Source: Beaufortia kweichowensis
Taxonomy: Eukaryota; Chordata; Actinopteri; Cypriniformes; Gastromyzontidae
Direction of reading: 5' to 3'
Assembly: GCA_019155185.1 (NCBI GenBank)
Contig: CM032802.1
Coordinates: 11,570,501-11,634,500, forward strand
Length of the DNA stretch: 64,000 nt
Shown here piece after piece: positions 1 through 14,400 of the stretch. The position numbers and the translations under genes are program-made. Below the pieces are notes generated by a model that saw only the letters and a list, made by a program, of their open reading frames with translations, was not told where the DNA came from and ran no database searches. The stretch's first letter is position 1. The number at the start of each line of letters is the position of its first letter.

Positions 1-2455
1 GTAAGTTTCTCCTTCAGTTTATGTCTTTAGCTTTTTTCACCTGGGCTGTCTGTATCGCCGCATACAAAACTTCTGGAGAACAGAGACTTTGCAGTATTGG
101 TATCACTTTGAACATGCTTTTAATGGTTTTTAAACCCACAGGCGAGTTGGAGAAGGAAAGGTCTTTATCTACAATGACATCACTGGCAAACGCTGCACAC
201 TTGAGAAACACGAATAAGGAGCTTGAGGGCGAAACATTTCACTTCATGACCCTGCGTCATGATCATTTATTTATTCCTATGCAGCATTATGCAAATTACA
301 CACTGATGGTGATAACTCTCTGCACTCATGTTTGAAATGGAGATAGTTTGTCTTTTATATTTTTCTGAGTCCTGATGCTTAGGTTGTTCCGGTAGGTTAG
401 TTTTTCAACATAAAATAAGATGGTAATTAATAATCAACCTGATAAAAAGTGTTTGTTTTTGAACTGTCACTTGCAGGGATTTGAACAAATTTGTCTGTCT
501 TTGCTTATTTATAGTACAGTATATGAACTACTTTATCTATAGTTAAACGGAAGCAGTACATTTATTATTTACAGTACATTTTATACATGAAAACCTAATT
601 TGACAGCTTTTTGTAAAATGCTTTTCTTTACAAGTATTCTTGAGGTATCTTTAAAAGAAATGACATTGATATTTTATTATCCAAGTGTGATTTAGGCATC
701 CAGACACTTCAAGTTCACCCTAAAGACCTGCCATAATAAATCCTTCGGCATAATTTCTTTTCAGAATACGGAATCAGACGTGTATTTGAGGGAGGCAAAG
801 CGTTTAAGTTTGAGCGTGCTTTTCTGTGTGTGAAGTCTTTATAGTCGACTGTAATCTGACCAATGTTTGAGGAAGAGGGGCTGAATGCAAGATGCCAGAC
901 TTACCACCCGTTGCTTTAAGTGTTTCACGCTGGCTGTGCATGAGCCTGCCACATTTATCTGTTACGAAAACCCGCTGAGAGTTTTAATAAGGGCTGTGGA
1001 CTCTAGATGAGGGGAAATTCTGCTTCGCTCTAGGATTTTCTTCACCTGTCACTCATTTCTCATTTAGCTAAGAGGTTGGAAATGGATGGACAGGGTTTGC
1101 CGATCAGATTGTGGGTTAAAGTGATTAATTAATACATTGTTCTTGTGCGTTTTATTCACTTTATATCTATACAGGAGAGTAGGATACTAGGCCTAAAACA
1201 CAGAAACCTGAGGTGTGGTCTTGAATTGCTAAACACCTGTACTTCCTCCCTTGCCGCAGGCAAGTAACCATCACTCCACCCTGCCTTGTCTCCATGGCAA
1301 CCTAGTGCAAAATGCATCAGTATGTTTTTTTTTGAAGCAAAACACTTACTGTAAGATAAATCACATCATCTTCATCACAGCAATTATGTAAGGGTGCTTT
1401 TTTTAATCACATCAGTTAGAAGAGCTATAATGAGTTTGTCAGGAGATGTATATATTTACATTACAGTAAGTAATGTATACTGCCATCATATCTCCCCAGG
1501 GACCCTGATTTAGGATTTACATCATCCCCACTCGCAGGCAGACTAGAAAATTACATTTGCCGCACAAGTAAATTAGACGGTTCAGACAAAAGCCCCGCTG
1601 TCAGTGGACAGCAAAATAAAGTCATTTGTTTCCGCCACATCATAATTTAACACGCTGCCGGGTCCAGAAGTGCTCTGTAACAATGCAAGTGATGAAAACG
1701 CTAAGATGAGAGAGAATCCAATTTTTATGGAGACCACCCGTCCTGTTAAAAACAATAACCACTGTGATTCAGAAGCTAACGGAGTCTCACCGGATGAACG
1801 GCTTTGCGAAGGTGCGGCAGAGCTGAACGTGGTGCGATTGAGCCTTCAATCTAACGGTTTCTGGTTTCTAACACTGTGTGATGTGGAGTGTGTTATCAGT
1901 ACAGTGTAGAACCTATAGACGTGCCGTGAATGAAACTTTAGCTTTTATATATGTGTCTGCTCGCTAACCTTCAAACAATGAAAGGATGGCAGTTCTTTAC
2001 AGTAATTACTGGTTGTCCAGAAAGGTGATACTTTTCTTCAAGGAAAGCAGCATGCCAAGTTTCTCACCTGTTACCACCTAGTGTACTCCATAGTCCTGAG
2101 AGACCTGAGGATCTATTGTTTTTAAAGTCAGCCTTGGGGCTGGATCAAAGGATTATAGGGTGCAGATGTGACAACCTCCAACCAAGCCAGAAATGTGACG
2201 CCCTCTGTAAACATAATACTGTTCATAACCTGCATTTCAAGGTTATTATTGTACACTGTTGATTTAAAAATATTTTTAATCGACTAAATTAAAACAAACT
2301 AAAAACAGTAATTGAATTTTTAAAATTGTAGTCATTAAACTTTCGTCAGGTTTGACCCCTGTGTTGAAAGTGATGTAAGTTGCATTCTCCATCATGTTTG
2401 TTTTCCTCAGCATCTCCCAGCTAAATTTCACTCTTGATTTGCTTGTTTTGTCCAG
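1..2455 (+). other. btbd11: btbd11 intron upstream of the first visible exon
   Basis: The window opens with GTAAGT, a perfect 5' splice donor, and the next btbd11 exon begins at 2456 after a TTTTGTCCAG acceptor. That exon starts with the last two bases of a codon, so the exon to the left must end in phase 1. The simplest reading is that all 2455 bases are one intron, possibly complete, following the large N-terminal exon. The sequence is AT-rich, and I see no further coding exon. The open frames at 21-335 and 1670-1909 show no recognisable domain. Confidence 0.55.
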
Positions 2456-5400
2456 GAATCCTTAGTTTGCCGGACAGTTTGAGTCTGCACAGGAATCAGC
2501 AGCGTTCGGGTAAAGCTGGAGATGCCTACAGTCAATCCGAGCAGCGTACTATTGAGCAATCCCTGCTGGCCACACGTGTGGGGAGCATCGCCGAACTCAG
2601 TGAGTAATCTGTTTGTTTGTTTTTAGGTTTAATTTATGATAGGACAGTAGAGAGAGATAGGAAGTAATGGAGAAGAGAAAGGGCAGCAGGATCGGAAAAG
2701 TACCACAAGCCGGGACTTGAACTGGGGTGACCCGCAGTGTGTCTGGAGCACTGTCCACATGACAATCTATGTTTGATAAATTGTACCTCTCCTGTATCCA
2801 TCCCATCAATCATACTTTGTTTAAAACAGCCCAAAAATATTTGTGTATATGCAGTGTATAAACCTATATGTGTTTTAGGTTTATGTCCGGTGATATAGAG
2901 GTCTGATTTTTATGTACGGCACATCTTTATAGTACTGAGGAACAGTCAAGCTGTGGTTTGACTGTTGAAGATATAAATTTAATGCGATTCGCTTTTCGTT
3001 TGAAGAAAGTACTAGCCTCAGGTTTCAGTCATTTCACAGTGAAATGTGTTTATTTATGGAAACGCATCTGGTCAGGATTCTGGTCTCCCCCTCTTTCACC
3101 TCAAAGATGCCCTTACCTCTCAACATCCCATGTAACACAATCCACTTTAAAGACTTTTAGGTGATTTCCTAAAAGTACCATTAAGTATGTTTTTGATTTT
3201 TCTCATGTTTAACACACAGCTGCAGAACTGTGTTCATCTAGTAGTCGTTTAATAGAGAAGTTAATATTAACTTTTTGTTAATGCATCTAATCCCTATTTT
3301 ATTGATTTACTGTATATTAAAAAAAAACAAAGAAAACAACATGCCACAGTGCAGTTTACTGTAAATTATTAATCTATAACTACAGTTCTTGCAAGACAGT
3401 TTGGTGTTGATAATGAGTTTTTTTTTAACCCTTAACCCTGAGTATTGAACTTCTCCATAAATTCAGCCTGAACTGCCTAAATAAATTCCATTAAACTTTT
3501 TTGCAGATAATTTTAATTTTAAGTTCTATTCTTATATTGTTATTTTTTAAAGACATTTAAGAGGAAAATCCTTGTCAAATACGTTAATAGAATGTATTCA
3601 GAATGTAACAAGCAATGACAACAATTGATCTTTTCAGTTGCACTTGTATATTTACTGATTTTTAAATGTTTATATTTTTAGCCATGTATTGCTAACGTAC
3701 TGCACAGTGACTTTGTTTTTTTTTGCATGCATCCGACAGAAAATAAGACAGTGTCATGACAATGGCAAAATGTCTCTTGTGCAGCATTTTAGTTATGCAC
3801 AACCAAAGCCTGAAACTTACCTAAAACGTCAACACTAACCTTTTGCTGGCATGCAAGCGCTGCTATTTCCTGCAGGAAATGCAAATCTCATTAAATGTAA
3901 AACTTACTCAGGAGATTGGTCCTGTAATGTAATTCAATATATTATACAGCAGCTTGTTCTATTTATGAGAACATTGATTTTAAAGCAATACTATATGTGC
4001 AAGACAGCCACAGTGTAGAAATATAAGTAGAAATCTTCAGAAATGAACTGTGTAGCAAAAAACTGTGCAAACAAGTATAGACGTGCATATTTGCAAAAGA
4101 AATTGTAAAGTTTCAATGGTTAATCGGCAGAAGCAAATATGCACAAAATGTTACGGTCCGTTACTTCAAGAATATCTCTGCTTTATAAAACTTAATTTTC
4201 AAAACGTTTTTTTAGACACAGTATCCATGGAGATTTTAATAAAATGTTTCTTCTATTTCTAGCACTTGTTTGCTGTCTCTCTCTGTCTGTCTGTCTCTCT
4301 CTCTTTCTCTGTCTCTCTCTCTCTCTCTCTTTCTCACTGTTTCTCATGTCCTTAATGTCCCTGCGGGCGAGGTTAAGGGCAGTCTGCACTCTGTGTAGGG
4401 ACGGCGGTCGTCCCCTGTTTCACACATTCAGTCTGCAGCCTCTGGCAAGGGCAGGAACAGCAACTGTCACAAAGAGACTCTTTCTGAATGTTTAGAGTCA
4501 CAACTGAGCCCTCTTAAAGGCCAGGGTTTATTTTAAGAAGAGGCTGGATTTGCAAAATGTGGATCTAGTTATGACTGTCTTTGTAATAATGGCATTAAGT
4601 GTTATACATTTTAAAAATAAATCCTTTGCCAGTGTGCATGATATAATATTTAACAGGTTTTTAGTAAAAAAAAATCTACTCTGACCAAAGCTCACAGGTC
4701 TGTATTTAAAGCAAGCTGTAATAGTTTTAATAACAATCAGTCTTGCAGTAAATTGCAGTATTTGAAATGCCTCATCATTTCTTTATCTTTTTATTAGAAA
4801 CTTGATAGAAAAAATCTATCATAATCTCAGCTAGTAATAAAATGTATGAGATTTCTCTGTTACAGCCATATACAGTATCCAGACATAGTAATACAGTAAT
4901 CCCATAGCATCAGATCACGACAGTAGATTAAATCTTCCTTAGTTAAATCCATCATTAAATCCAAAAGATGATTCTGTTAACATGATAAAGAAGATGTTTC
5001 TCCCTGCTGATGTTAAGCGTCAATGCATAATCAACATGTTTTAACATGTTCGTGTTGTTCTTGTTCTTGCTTAAGCTCATCTTGTTGCTTAATTGTTCCT
5101 TTTCAGGACTTGTCTGGAAGTGTCTTTCCTGTTTTTTGATAAATGTCACCATACAAATTTTAATGTAGGCGCTATTAAAACCTTTTTTTTATTCTGTGGA
5201 ACACAAATGGAGGTGCATTGCAAGCCCTTATTCACTGTCATTGTATGGAAAAACAAAGAAAGTGAATGGTGACGGAGGCTGTCAGTCTGCATTTTGTGGA
5301 GAAGTCAGAGATGTATAAAACCACAAGTGGTTTGGTAAATGACAGAATAAAATTTTTGGGTAAACTAAATTTTTATAGCTATAAAATTTAAATAGTAGGT

Positions 5401-8400
5401 ATTTAATTATTCTCTCACTTACAATTCCCACAAGATTTGCTCATATAACGGCTTGTTTGATTGAAATTCTCTGCCTTAATTTTGTTCACGTTTAAGAATT
5501 TTACCTGGGGCTATATAGCACTTACTCACCCATTAACAGCTAACAGCTTATTGTGCATTGTACATTTGTTGATAATTGTTTTCGCATTAGGCTCCAGCGA
5601 TTTTAAAAGCAGCCCTGAAAGAAAATTTGCTTCTCATGCAAGTCTTTAAGTCTTGTCTATTTAGCTCGGCTGGACAAGACCTCTACCACAGTCAGGAGTT
5701 TTTATGTATTTGAACCCTCATTCATGGCTGAATCGTCATCAGTGCTGCCTTTAACATTTTTCTTCTGTTTACGTAAACGTTCCCGTTTCTTCTCATAGCT
5801 CCTAATGCATCTGTTTCCTCCTGCTCCATAAAACGCTCATTAGACCTTATGGCTTCATTGCTCGGCAGCACTTCTGGTGCCTAATGGTTGGTTCTTATTT
5901 GTTTATCTACTGCACAAGATTTTATAAAGACTTCCTTTAGCTGTGAACACTGCTGGGATATATATTTCTTTGACATTTCTAGAAAGCCAACTAAATTATA
6001 TTGGTGTGATGAGAGCCTGACCAAGTAAGTCCTTTACTGCTACATTTTTTCAACAGTAAGGGAAAAAGAGTCTGAATCTGGCTATAATGTCTATGTCACA
6101 TTTATCCCATAATTTAAAAATAAAAAAAAGTTATATTTTGCATTAAAGCAAGATATTTAAGCCTGTTTTGAGTCATTTAAAATTTTGCGTTGTGACAATT
6201 TAGTAATTTTTTGTGTATTTATTTTGAAAAATCTAATTAGATTCTAACTACTTTAATACACCAAATATATAAATACTTCAAAATGTAAAATGTATTATAG
6301 CTTTTTTGGGTTATAGTATTGATAATTGGCATAAAAATGTCATAAAATTAGTGTCACAATGACATAAATTTTATTGTTTTTAAAAAAATAACAGAAAAGT
6401 GTCATTCATTTTTTTCTTTCGACTAAAATGTGACACTGTAGTCACTTTATTATTTTTTGTGATTTACTGTTTTCTACATAAAATCATCCTACATAATGTA
6501 CAGAACATTGTGTGAAAATATAACCTTGATATCTTTATTATTGACTTGGTAATGACATGTCAAAGATTGAAATCATAGTGATATTTATAGGTGAAATCAA
6601 ACTTTGATGCTTGTCATCTCATAATTAGATTTTAGGACTTTAGCCTGGTTTTCACAGACATCGTAATATGGTTTTGGCATGTATAAGTATAACCATTTTA
6701 TCATATCAGCTTCATGAGGCTTTTAAATCTCCAGCAAATCTCCACGTTAAACCCATGACATGCAATTTTCCAAACATTTCAGATAAAACAGCTGCATTTA
6801 GTTTTTTGACTGACCTGTCTTATCACCGAGTTTGAAAAGAGCCAAAGAAATTCATTTAGTTCACGTATTACTAAACAAAGCTCCTGCCTCTGTCATGGCC
6901 TTTTCTTTGTAATTTATGTCGTGACTGAAGAGAGGACAGCCAATCGATTCTGCCCGCTTTTCACAGTAAAACACAACATCTCGTTCTCAGGCTAGAGATG
7001 AAGGGCACCTTGCGGGCTATAACAGATAGCAGGATCACATTTATCACAAGAAACACAGTCAATGTTCTTCTTCTGTTGCGTTGTCATGTTTGTTTATGCA
7101 AATAGCCTGCAGGAACTCCACATGATTGGTCCTTTTGGTAATGAGGTATACAGACGTGTCTAATAAACGAAGACCTTTCGCGTTTATTTAGAAGGTTAAT
7201 CTTCAGCATATCTCTCAGTCAGTTCCTGTGCGCCTCTGACTTGAGGAAATGTCACACGCTATCATGAATAAGATATGAGTGTCGGTCACGGAAGAGCCCC
7301 AGGTGGCTTCCAGCCCCTCTCGAGAACCTCCTGCCACCACCTATGACTTGCAAACGCCGCCAGGCTGCGTGCTGACAGGTGTATTCTTACGTTTAATTGT
7401 TTTGTGCATAAAAATGCATCGGCTTCTTCTGCGTGTTCTCCATAATCCTATAATTACTGTATAATTTGGGTGCGTATCTTTCTCCAGAGCAGTCCACATA
7501 GCTTCCGTTCAATCCGATCAGTGTTCTCTCATTACAATGGCTCTATTCTCGCTGTGTACATTAAGTCCACCCAGTCTTGGCAGAGTAAATCAGTATTACA
7601 ATTGTAAAACAAAACATTTATTTCTCTAAATGAAAGGCGCGTCTCGCTCAGGCGGTTGCTCTGTTAATTCATTTGGAGTTGCAGTGATGTGAAATGTTCT
7701 TGAGAGAACAAGTGTGACTACTGCAGTGGATGAGGCCGTTTCCCAGAATGCCTTGCAAAGAGACACTGAATTGTGATGGTAGTACAGTGGTGTTCGGCTG
7801 AATGCATTCAGTAAATTTAGATCTTACATTGTAAATGACCTGAATGCTTCTCATATGAAAAGAAATTGTCATTAGCGCAATAGTGGGAATGTTTAATGTG
7901 TCTTGTTGAAAAGAGCTTTTTTATTTTTCATGTTTATGGTGTTCAGCATGGATCATTAAGTAGTCTAAGCTTTTCAAAACTTTTTGTCTCATTTATATAT
8001 GCACACATAATATGTGTGTATGTGGGTTTACTTAGTACTTATTTACTTTTCAAAACTTTTTCATCCAGTTGTAATCCACTGGTCTGCCATACATTACACT
8101 AGTAGTTAAAAGTGATGTCCAACTTTTGTTCGCTCTTTAGATGCATTAAAAATTTTGTAAGCAGTATCATTGGTGTGTTTGGACTGTAAACTGAAGCTCA
8201 GTTTGAGAAGAATTTAAGAGGTGTTAAAATTACACTATGTGCTCTCTCCTAGAGAGAGATTTAACAAATATTAATAACAGATCAAATTTTTGTCTATGTA
8301 TGATTTATTTTTTATTATTTATGTTTTTAAGACCCATATTTCCATGATATTCTATGGTTTGTGTTATTTTGTAAAATTATTTTCTGCAATAATTGGCTTA

Positions 8401-11400
8401 GAAATTTAGTCTTTGGTTCTTTTTGTACCATGCAGCTCATATTTTAATGGTTTAGTGTAACCTGGACATCACTTTTGGCAACTTCTGTATGTTCTCATAT
8501 AGATTTAGCGTGTGTGTGTAACATGACACAGTTACATAACAGGTCTTAACTTGATGGACTAGACGAGAATCTCATTACTTACTAAACACCACAAACAAAC
8601 TACAAACAGCTGACATGCAGATAAAGATTGACACATTGGCTAATTTCTTATGTTGTAACGTCAGCACAACAACAGCAGTGTCCTTCATCATTCACATCAT
8701 TTCCAGCGAACCAAAGGTCTGTTGTCCCCTGGCAGGTGATTTGGTGTCCAGAGGCATGCATCATCTCCAGCCACTGAGCATTAAGAACCACAGCAATGGC
8801 ACTCCACTCCCCCAGAAGAGCAGTTTGATCCACTGGGAGCCCGAGGCTTTATATACTCTCTGCTACTTCATGCACTGCCCTCAAATAGAGTGGGAGAATC
8901 CTAACGTGGAGCCCTCCAAAGTAACCATACAGACGGAGAGGTGAGGAACCTTCGACTGTATCTACTGTACAGCATGTCTGGGTATTTTTGTCTGGGTGTT
9001 TTCAGATTAATGCAGAATGGCTCGGGGTGCTTACCTTAAGCTGTAAATAAGCAAGTTGTTTTTTATTCAACTTGACACAGTAATGTGATGAAATGCAAAA
9101 GAGTGTGAATGTGCAATAAAAAAAATGAATAAATGAATAAATGCATTGCATATAAAGCACTCACATCTGATACAATTTTTACCATTAGAAGATATTAACA
9201 GTGTATTAGTCTGTGTAGAAATGACCATACCAAAGATTAATAAATGGTCTTAAAGCATTGTACAATGCTAGTTAATTCAATGTTTTATTATGTAGTGACC
9301 ACAATTATTGATTTAAGATTGGTAACAAGTAATGAGACGTTTTGTCTCCTCCTGCAGGCCATTTATTGTACTGCCTCCTCTGATGGAGTGGATACGAGTG
9401 GCTTTGGCACATGCTGAACACCGCCGGAGCTTTTCAGTGGATAGCGATGATGTTCGGCAGGCAGCCAGACTCCTGCTGTCCGGGGTCGACTGTGAACCTC
9501 GCCAGCTGAAGTAAGCACGCTGCCATTACATTAACATCCAGCTACCAGATATCAATGCAAACAATGTGCAAGAAATCCATGCCCAGTTTACCCAACATTA
9601 CCAGTTCATTACATCACAACTGCTATTCCATTAGCGTTAGTCATTAGAGATCAAATAGTTAAGTCTGTTTTAATGAAAAACTAACCTATAGGGAAAATGT
9701 TTAATTTGCTTGGAATATGTGACTCAGCTGTGTTGCAGAGGATTAAGACGTCAGAAAGATGTTATTGTGTTTGTGCCTCAGGATGGATGACTGTTTCTGC
9801 ATGTCACGTAAGCTGGATGCCGCCTCCACAGAGGCCAAGTTTCTGCAGGATTTGGGGTTTCGCATGCTCAACTGCGGCCGGACTGATCTTGTTAACCAAG
9901 CCACAAACTTATTGGGGCCGGGTGGAATAAACAGCATGAGTGAACAGGTTTGCATTGAAAACACACATTGAGACATTTAACATGGGTCTGTCACAATCTT
10001 TTATGAGGAAATACAATATTTTCGCAATATCTGTTTCCTTTTTTTCAGCAATGCCATCAGTCAAATCTATCTTCAGCTTCGTTTATTTTTTGTTTTCTCT
10101 TTTTTTGGCCAATGATTTACTCAAAATACATGTGTTGAGAGGCAGAGAGAGAGAGTTTAGTGTCATTGCAGTTCTTAAGACAAAATTTAAAACTGGTGCT
10201 GGATTGTTTCTAAAATTATCATAGATGTAAATTGAACACAATATGGATTATTATAGTTTTTAATATCACTGTTATTGTTAATGCCTGTACATTGTGACAC
10301 CTCTAATCAGAAATAAAGAATTGCTAAATAAAAAATAACTTAATTCGCACACATACAAACAGCTTATGTTCACTGTTGTTGTTCCCTTATGCAGATTTTC
10401 AACAGGACTCTCATATGTTTGCTCAGCACGTTCCTCTCTGATATTCACAATGTTTAACGGTTGACTGTGTTAATCAGAAGCAGCTCGTAGGAAATACACT
10501 TGTGCCTTTTTCTTTTACTGATTGCTTGGCTTCATATTAGATCAGGGAGTGGAAACATTTGCCATTTCCATTGTTTGTAGCTGATCACTCTTGTCATCTG
10601 ATTTTCCATCTCTTGATTTGAGTATTGCTAAAGCTTTCCAGGAGAGCTCTTTTATTACTTGGATTTTATGGTTTTGTTCATGTAAAATAAAACAATATGT
10701 TTTAATTAAATGTAGCATATTGTCGCCTATAAAGTTGGTTACTGTTATTACCCTATACTCAGAAGATATGAAAATACCCTCCATCGTATTCCTGATCTGT
10801 GATTTGATTGGTCGTCTGTTTGTCGTCTCCAGGGCATGACCCCTCTGATGTACGCATGTGTCCGCGGTGATGAGGCCATGGTTCAGATGCTGCTAGACGC
10901 TGGAGCTGACATCAACAGTGAGGTCTGGGACTACATCTTTACTGTGTTTCTGTCTCACATCCATCCTGACTGTTACCATAGTGTCTCATGTATTTTCACA
11001 TGTAGTGTTTGTGTCTTTTGTGTTATGGTATGACAGGAGAAAACTCAAACTGCTTTGCCTCTGATACATATTTCTGGAGAGATCCACATTTGTAAAAAAG
11101 TTGTGAATCACCAAGTGTTCCCAGACTCTGCCCTAGACGCAAACATAGACAGATTCTTCTTTATTATACACATTCGCATTTGTCACTGTTTCCTGGTTCA
11201 TGGAATATGCTTCAGATGTGTTACTGGAATGAATCACAGTTTTGGAGGAAATCATGTTGTGAAAATTTCATAGACATCTGGTATGAATCAAACTCTTTCC
11301 TTCTACCAGCAAAGACCTTCCTTTATGCAAATTATGAGACCAAGGTTACTTTATTCTACTTTACTATATTACAGGTCATTTGATTTGCCTTTTACAGACA

Positions 11401-14400
11401 AAGCCTATTTAAAATGATAGTTCAGGACAGCGTATTGGTGTTATAAAGTAAGCCTTTAATTTGCAGGACAGAACTTTAGAGCTTTTAAGCATTGTTCACA
11501 AAAGGATTTCATTTGGTGCTAGTGTCGATTAGAAAAAGAAATTTTAAAATATTTAAAAAGTGTTTTTAAATATGAAATGTTTTTTTAAATCTTATGATAG
11601 CCTGGTGTTATCAGCGTAAATACAGTGTTGGGTTATGTTACTTCAAAAAAGTAATTAATTTCTAATTACTAATTGCATTGTCAACATTGTTTTTAAATTA
11701 TTTACCAATTACATTGTTAAAAAAGTAATTGCATTACTCATTACTAATTTCTTCTTGAAAGCTGTACCAACCTTTGCCACATGAAATGAAACAGAAAATA
11801 AAGCTCTTTTCGATCTTTACATTTTTAAATCTGTAGTCTGTGAAGATGAACTAAAATTAAACCTCACCTGAAAATATAACACTAATATATACATTTGCAC
11901 AGAAACGCATACCTAAGTAGTCATTTTAACTCATAACTCATTTTAACACAACTTGGCTGCATTTAAATTTTAAATTCAATATTGTTTTATACAGAATGAC
12001 ATGGAAGTACAGGTATATACAGTAAGTGATGCAAGTACATCATGAGTAACAATTAAATTATTAAAAAATAAAAAGTATTTCCTTACTTTTCCTTTTCAGG
12101 AAATAATCACAGTAATTTGTTATTTAATCACAGTTTTTTAGTAATTTAATTACTTAATTAATCCATTAAACGCAACACTGTATATAAATACAGTATATTA
12201 TGATATTGCTGGATATTTTAACACTCAAAGCTACATTGCGTCAGGCATTATTCTACAATACAGCTACAATAAAAAGGCAAAAAGGCCAACAGTCTTCTCT
12301 CCTATTTCCATTTTTTCAGCTAAGCGCAGCATCTGTGCTTTTCCCAGGACAGGACTTTAAAGGTCTCCATCTCTCTTTTTTTTGTCCTGCTCTACCCCCT
12401 GTACCTCCCTTAGGTGCCAAACACAGTGCACAAGTTCCCCTCAGTCTTCCCAGAGACCCGGCAGGCAACGCCTCTCACCTTCGCCGTGCTTCATCAGCAC
12501 ATCCCTGTGGTGCAGGTAGTGACCTCTCTCACCCTCCCTGACCTTTCAGCACAGAGTTAAACAACTTTGTAGAGTTGTTTTATGATCATTTAAATAAATA
12601 AATAAAAAGCTCTGTAGTGTATGCATCTGTTTTCTCCTGAAAGCCTTGTCCGCATGTACTCTATTAGTGTGCTTGGTGTCCTCATTTTGTCATTATGTGC
12701 CATTTTAATTCATTATGTGTTTGGTTATTAAATGTTTTTCGTTGTCACTGTCTCTACTCTGCTAATGCCTTGGGTCTTATTAATCTGAGCAGAAGCTTTT
12801 CATTACACCGGTTAAAGTACATGTAATCTTATGCTTTAGTTGTCTTCACTTAATTTAACTGTTAAATTGTCTATATTATTGTTTTTATTATGTCAACCAA
12901 TCACAAAATAATAAGGCGATGATGACCGGAATAACACTACATAATGCATGTACACAATACAAGCGAATCTCTTAGTATGAATTATTAATATAATTAAAAG
13001 TCTGAATATTATGGGTGTAACAATACACTCAGCTCATGATTCGGTCTAATACACGATACAGGGTTAACGGTATGATGGTTAAAAGTTACATTTAAATAAA
13101 CAAAGTAATGACAATCTAAATCAAGTCAATGAACCTGGGTAACAAACTTTCTATAATATCCACTAAAACTTTAGTAACCTTGAAACTCTCTTTTCTCTCT
13201 TTCCTCTCAGCTACTGCTGGATGCTGGAGCGAACGTTGAGGGCTCTCTGCAGGACGGGATGGAGAACTACACGGAGACGCCTTTGCAGTTGGCTTCCGCT
13301 GCAGGTAAGAAAGCTCACGCTGCATACATCAGTGTCATTTCCTTCTCGAGTTACTTAATTATCCGCCAAGAGAAAAATCAGCGGTTTATTTGCTGTAGGA
13401 AACTTTGAGCTGGTCAGTCTGCTTTTGGAGAGAGGAGCGGACCCCATGGTTGGGACCATGTACCGCAACGGCATCTCCACTGCACCACACGGGGACATGA
13501 ACTCCTTCAGCCTGGCCGCAGCACACGGACACAGGTACTGTAGTGAAATGCTGATGCTCAGTCTTTTAATTTATTAATTAAACCTGCAAAATCGTGTCAT
13601 CTTCTCTTTCTCGTCCTGCAGGAATGTGTTCTGCAAGCTGCTGTCGCAGTCGGAAAAAGGAAAGGCGGATGTTCTATCTCTGCAAGAGATCTTAGCTGAA
13701 GGTTCGGATATGGAAGAAGGGAATTCCCTAAAGATTGAAGCAAGCCGCACAGGAAAAGCCAAACTCAAAGCGTTAAGAGAAGCAATGTATCATAGCTCTG
13801 AACATGGCTATGTTGACATCACACTGGACATCAGAAGCTTAGGTCAGTGATAACAGTATCTACATTTATAAACAAATGGATTTATATAGCTTACAGTAAG
13901 TAAAAGTGACTTTCACAATGCATTTATGCACTAGATGCACATGACTAAAATTAATTACATCAGCCCAGCAGTTTAATAGCGGTGCTTGTTACAGCATCGC
14001 TGCTACTATTTCTCATAATACTGCTTAGGGAATTAAACACAACCTTAAGCATTTAACTGTGCATTTAATTAGATCTGATTTGTGGTTTTTACCTGGCAGA
14101 CAAAAGAACCAGTGAAACGCATACTGTAGATCTCTATTACAGGAGAATCTAAACACCAGTATATATTGAGGTCTTTGGGGTCAACCATATAGCATCACCT
14201 TGGTGTTGGTCAATTTCTCATGGACAGACCTCAAAGACTTTTTCTTCATGAGATGTAGTCTAGTTTTTATAAAGTGCAATCAAGCAAATTCTTGGTTGGT
14301 GGTGTTTATAAGTCTCATTAGGGAAGTCAGGGCACTCGGCGACCATGTTTGCAATGCTTTCGAGCAGCTATTTCATTCATAGCAAGACCACAGTCCTATC

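Larger units (their letters stand above)
2600..8735 (+). other. Long btbd11 intron with repeat remnants
   Basis: This 6.1 kb intron runs from donor GTGAGT at 2600 to acceptor CTGGCAG before 8736. It holds a SINE-like remnant (about 2640-2775), a C/T-rich simple repeat (4270-4335), an interspersed repeat fragment (5187-5372) and a degenerate copy of a MITE repeated twice more in the window (about 6440-6670). I see no coding exon in it on either strand. Confidence 0.7.

Noticed and set aside
4192..4495. Open frames on both strands around 4.3 kb
   Set aside because: Driven by the CT-rich simple repeat inside a btbd11 intron.
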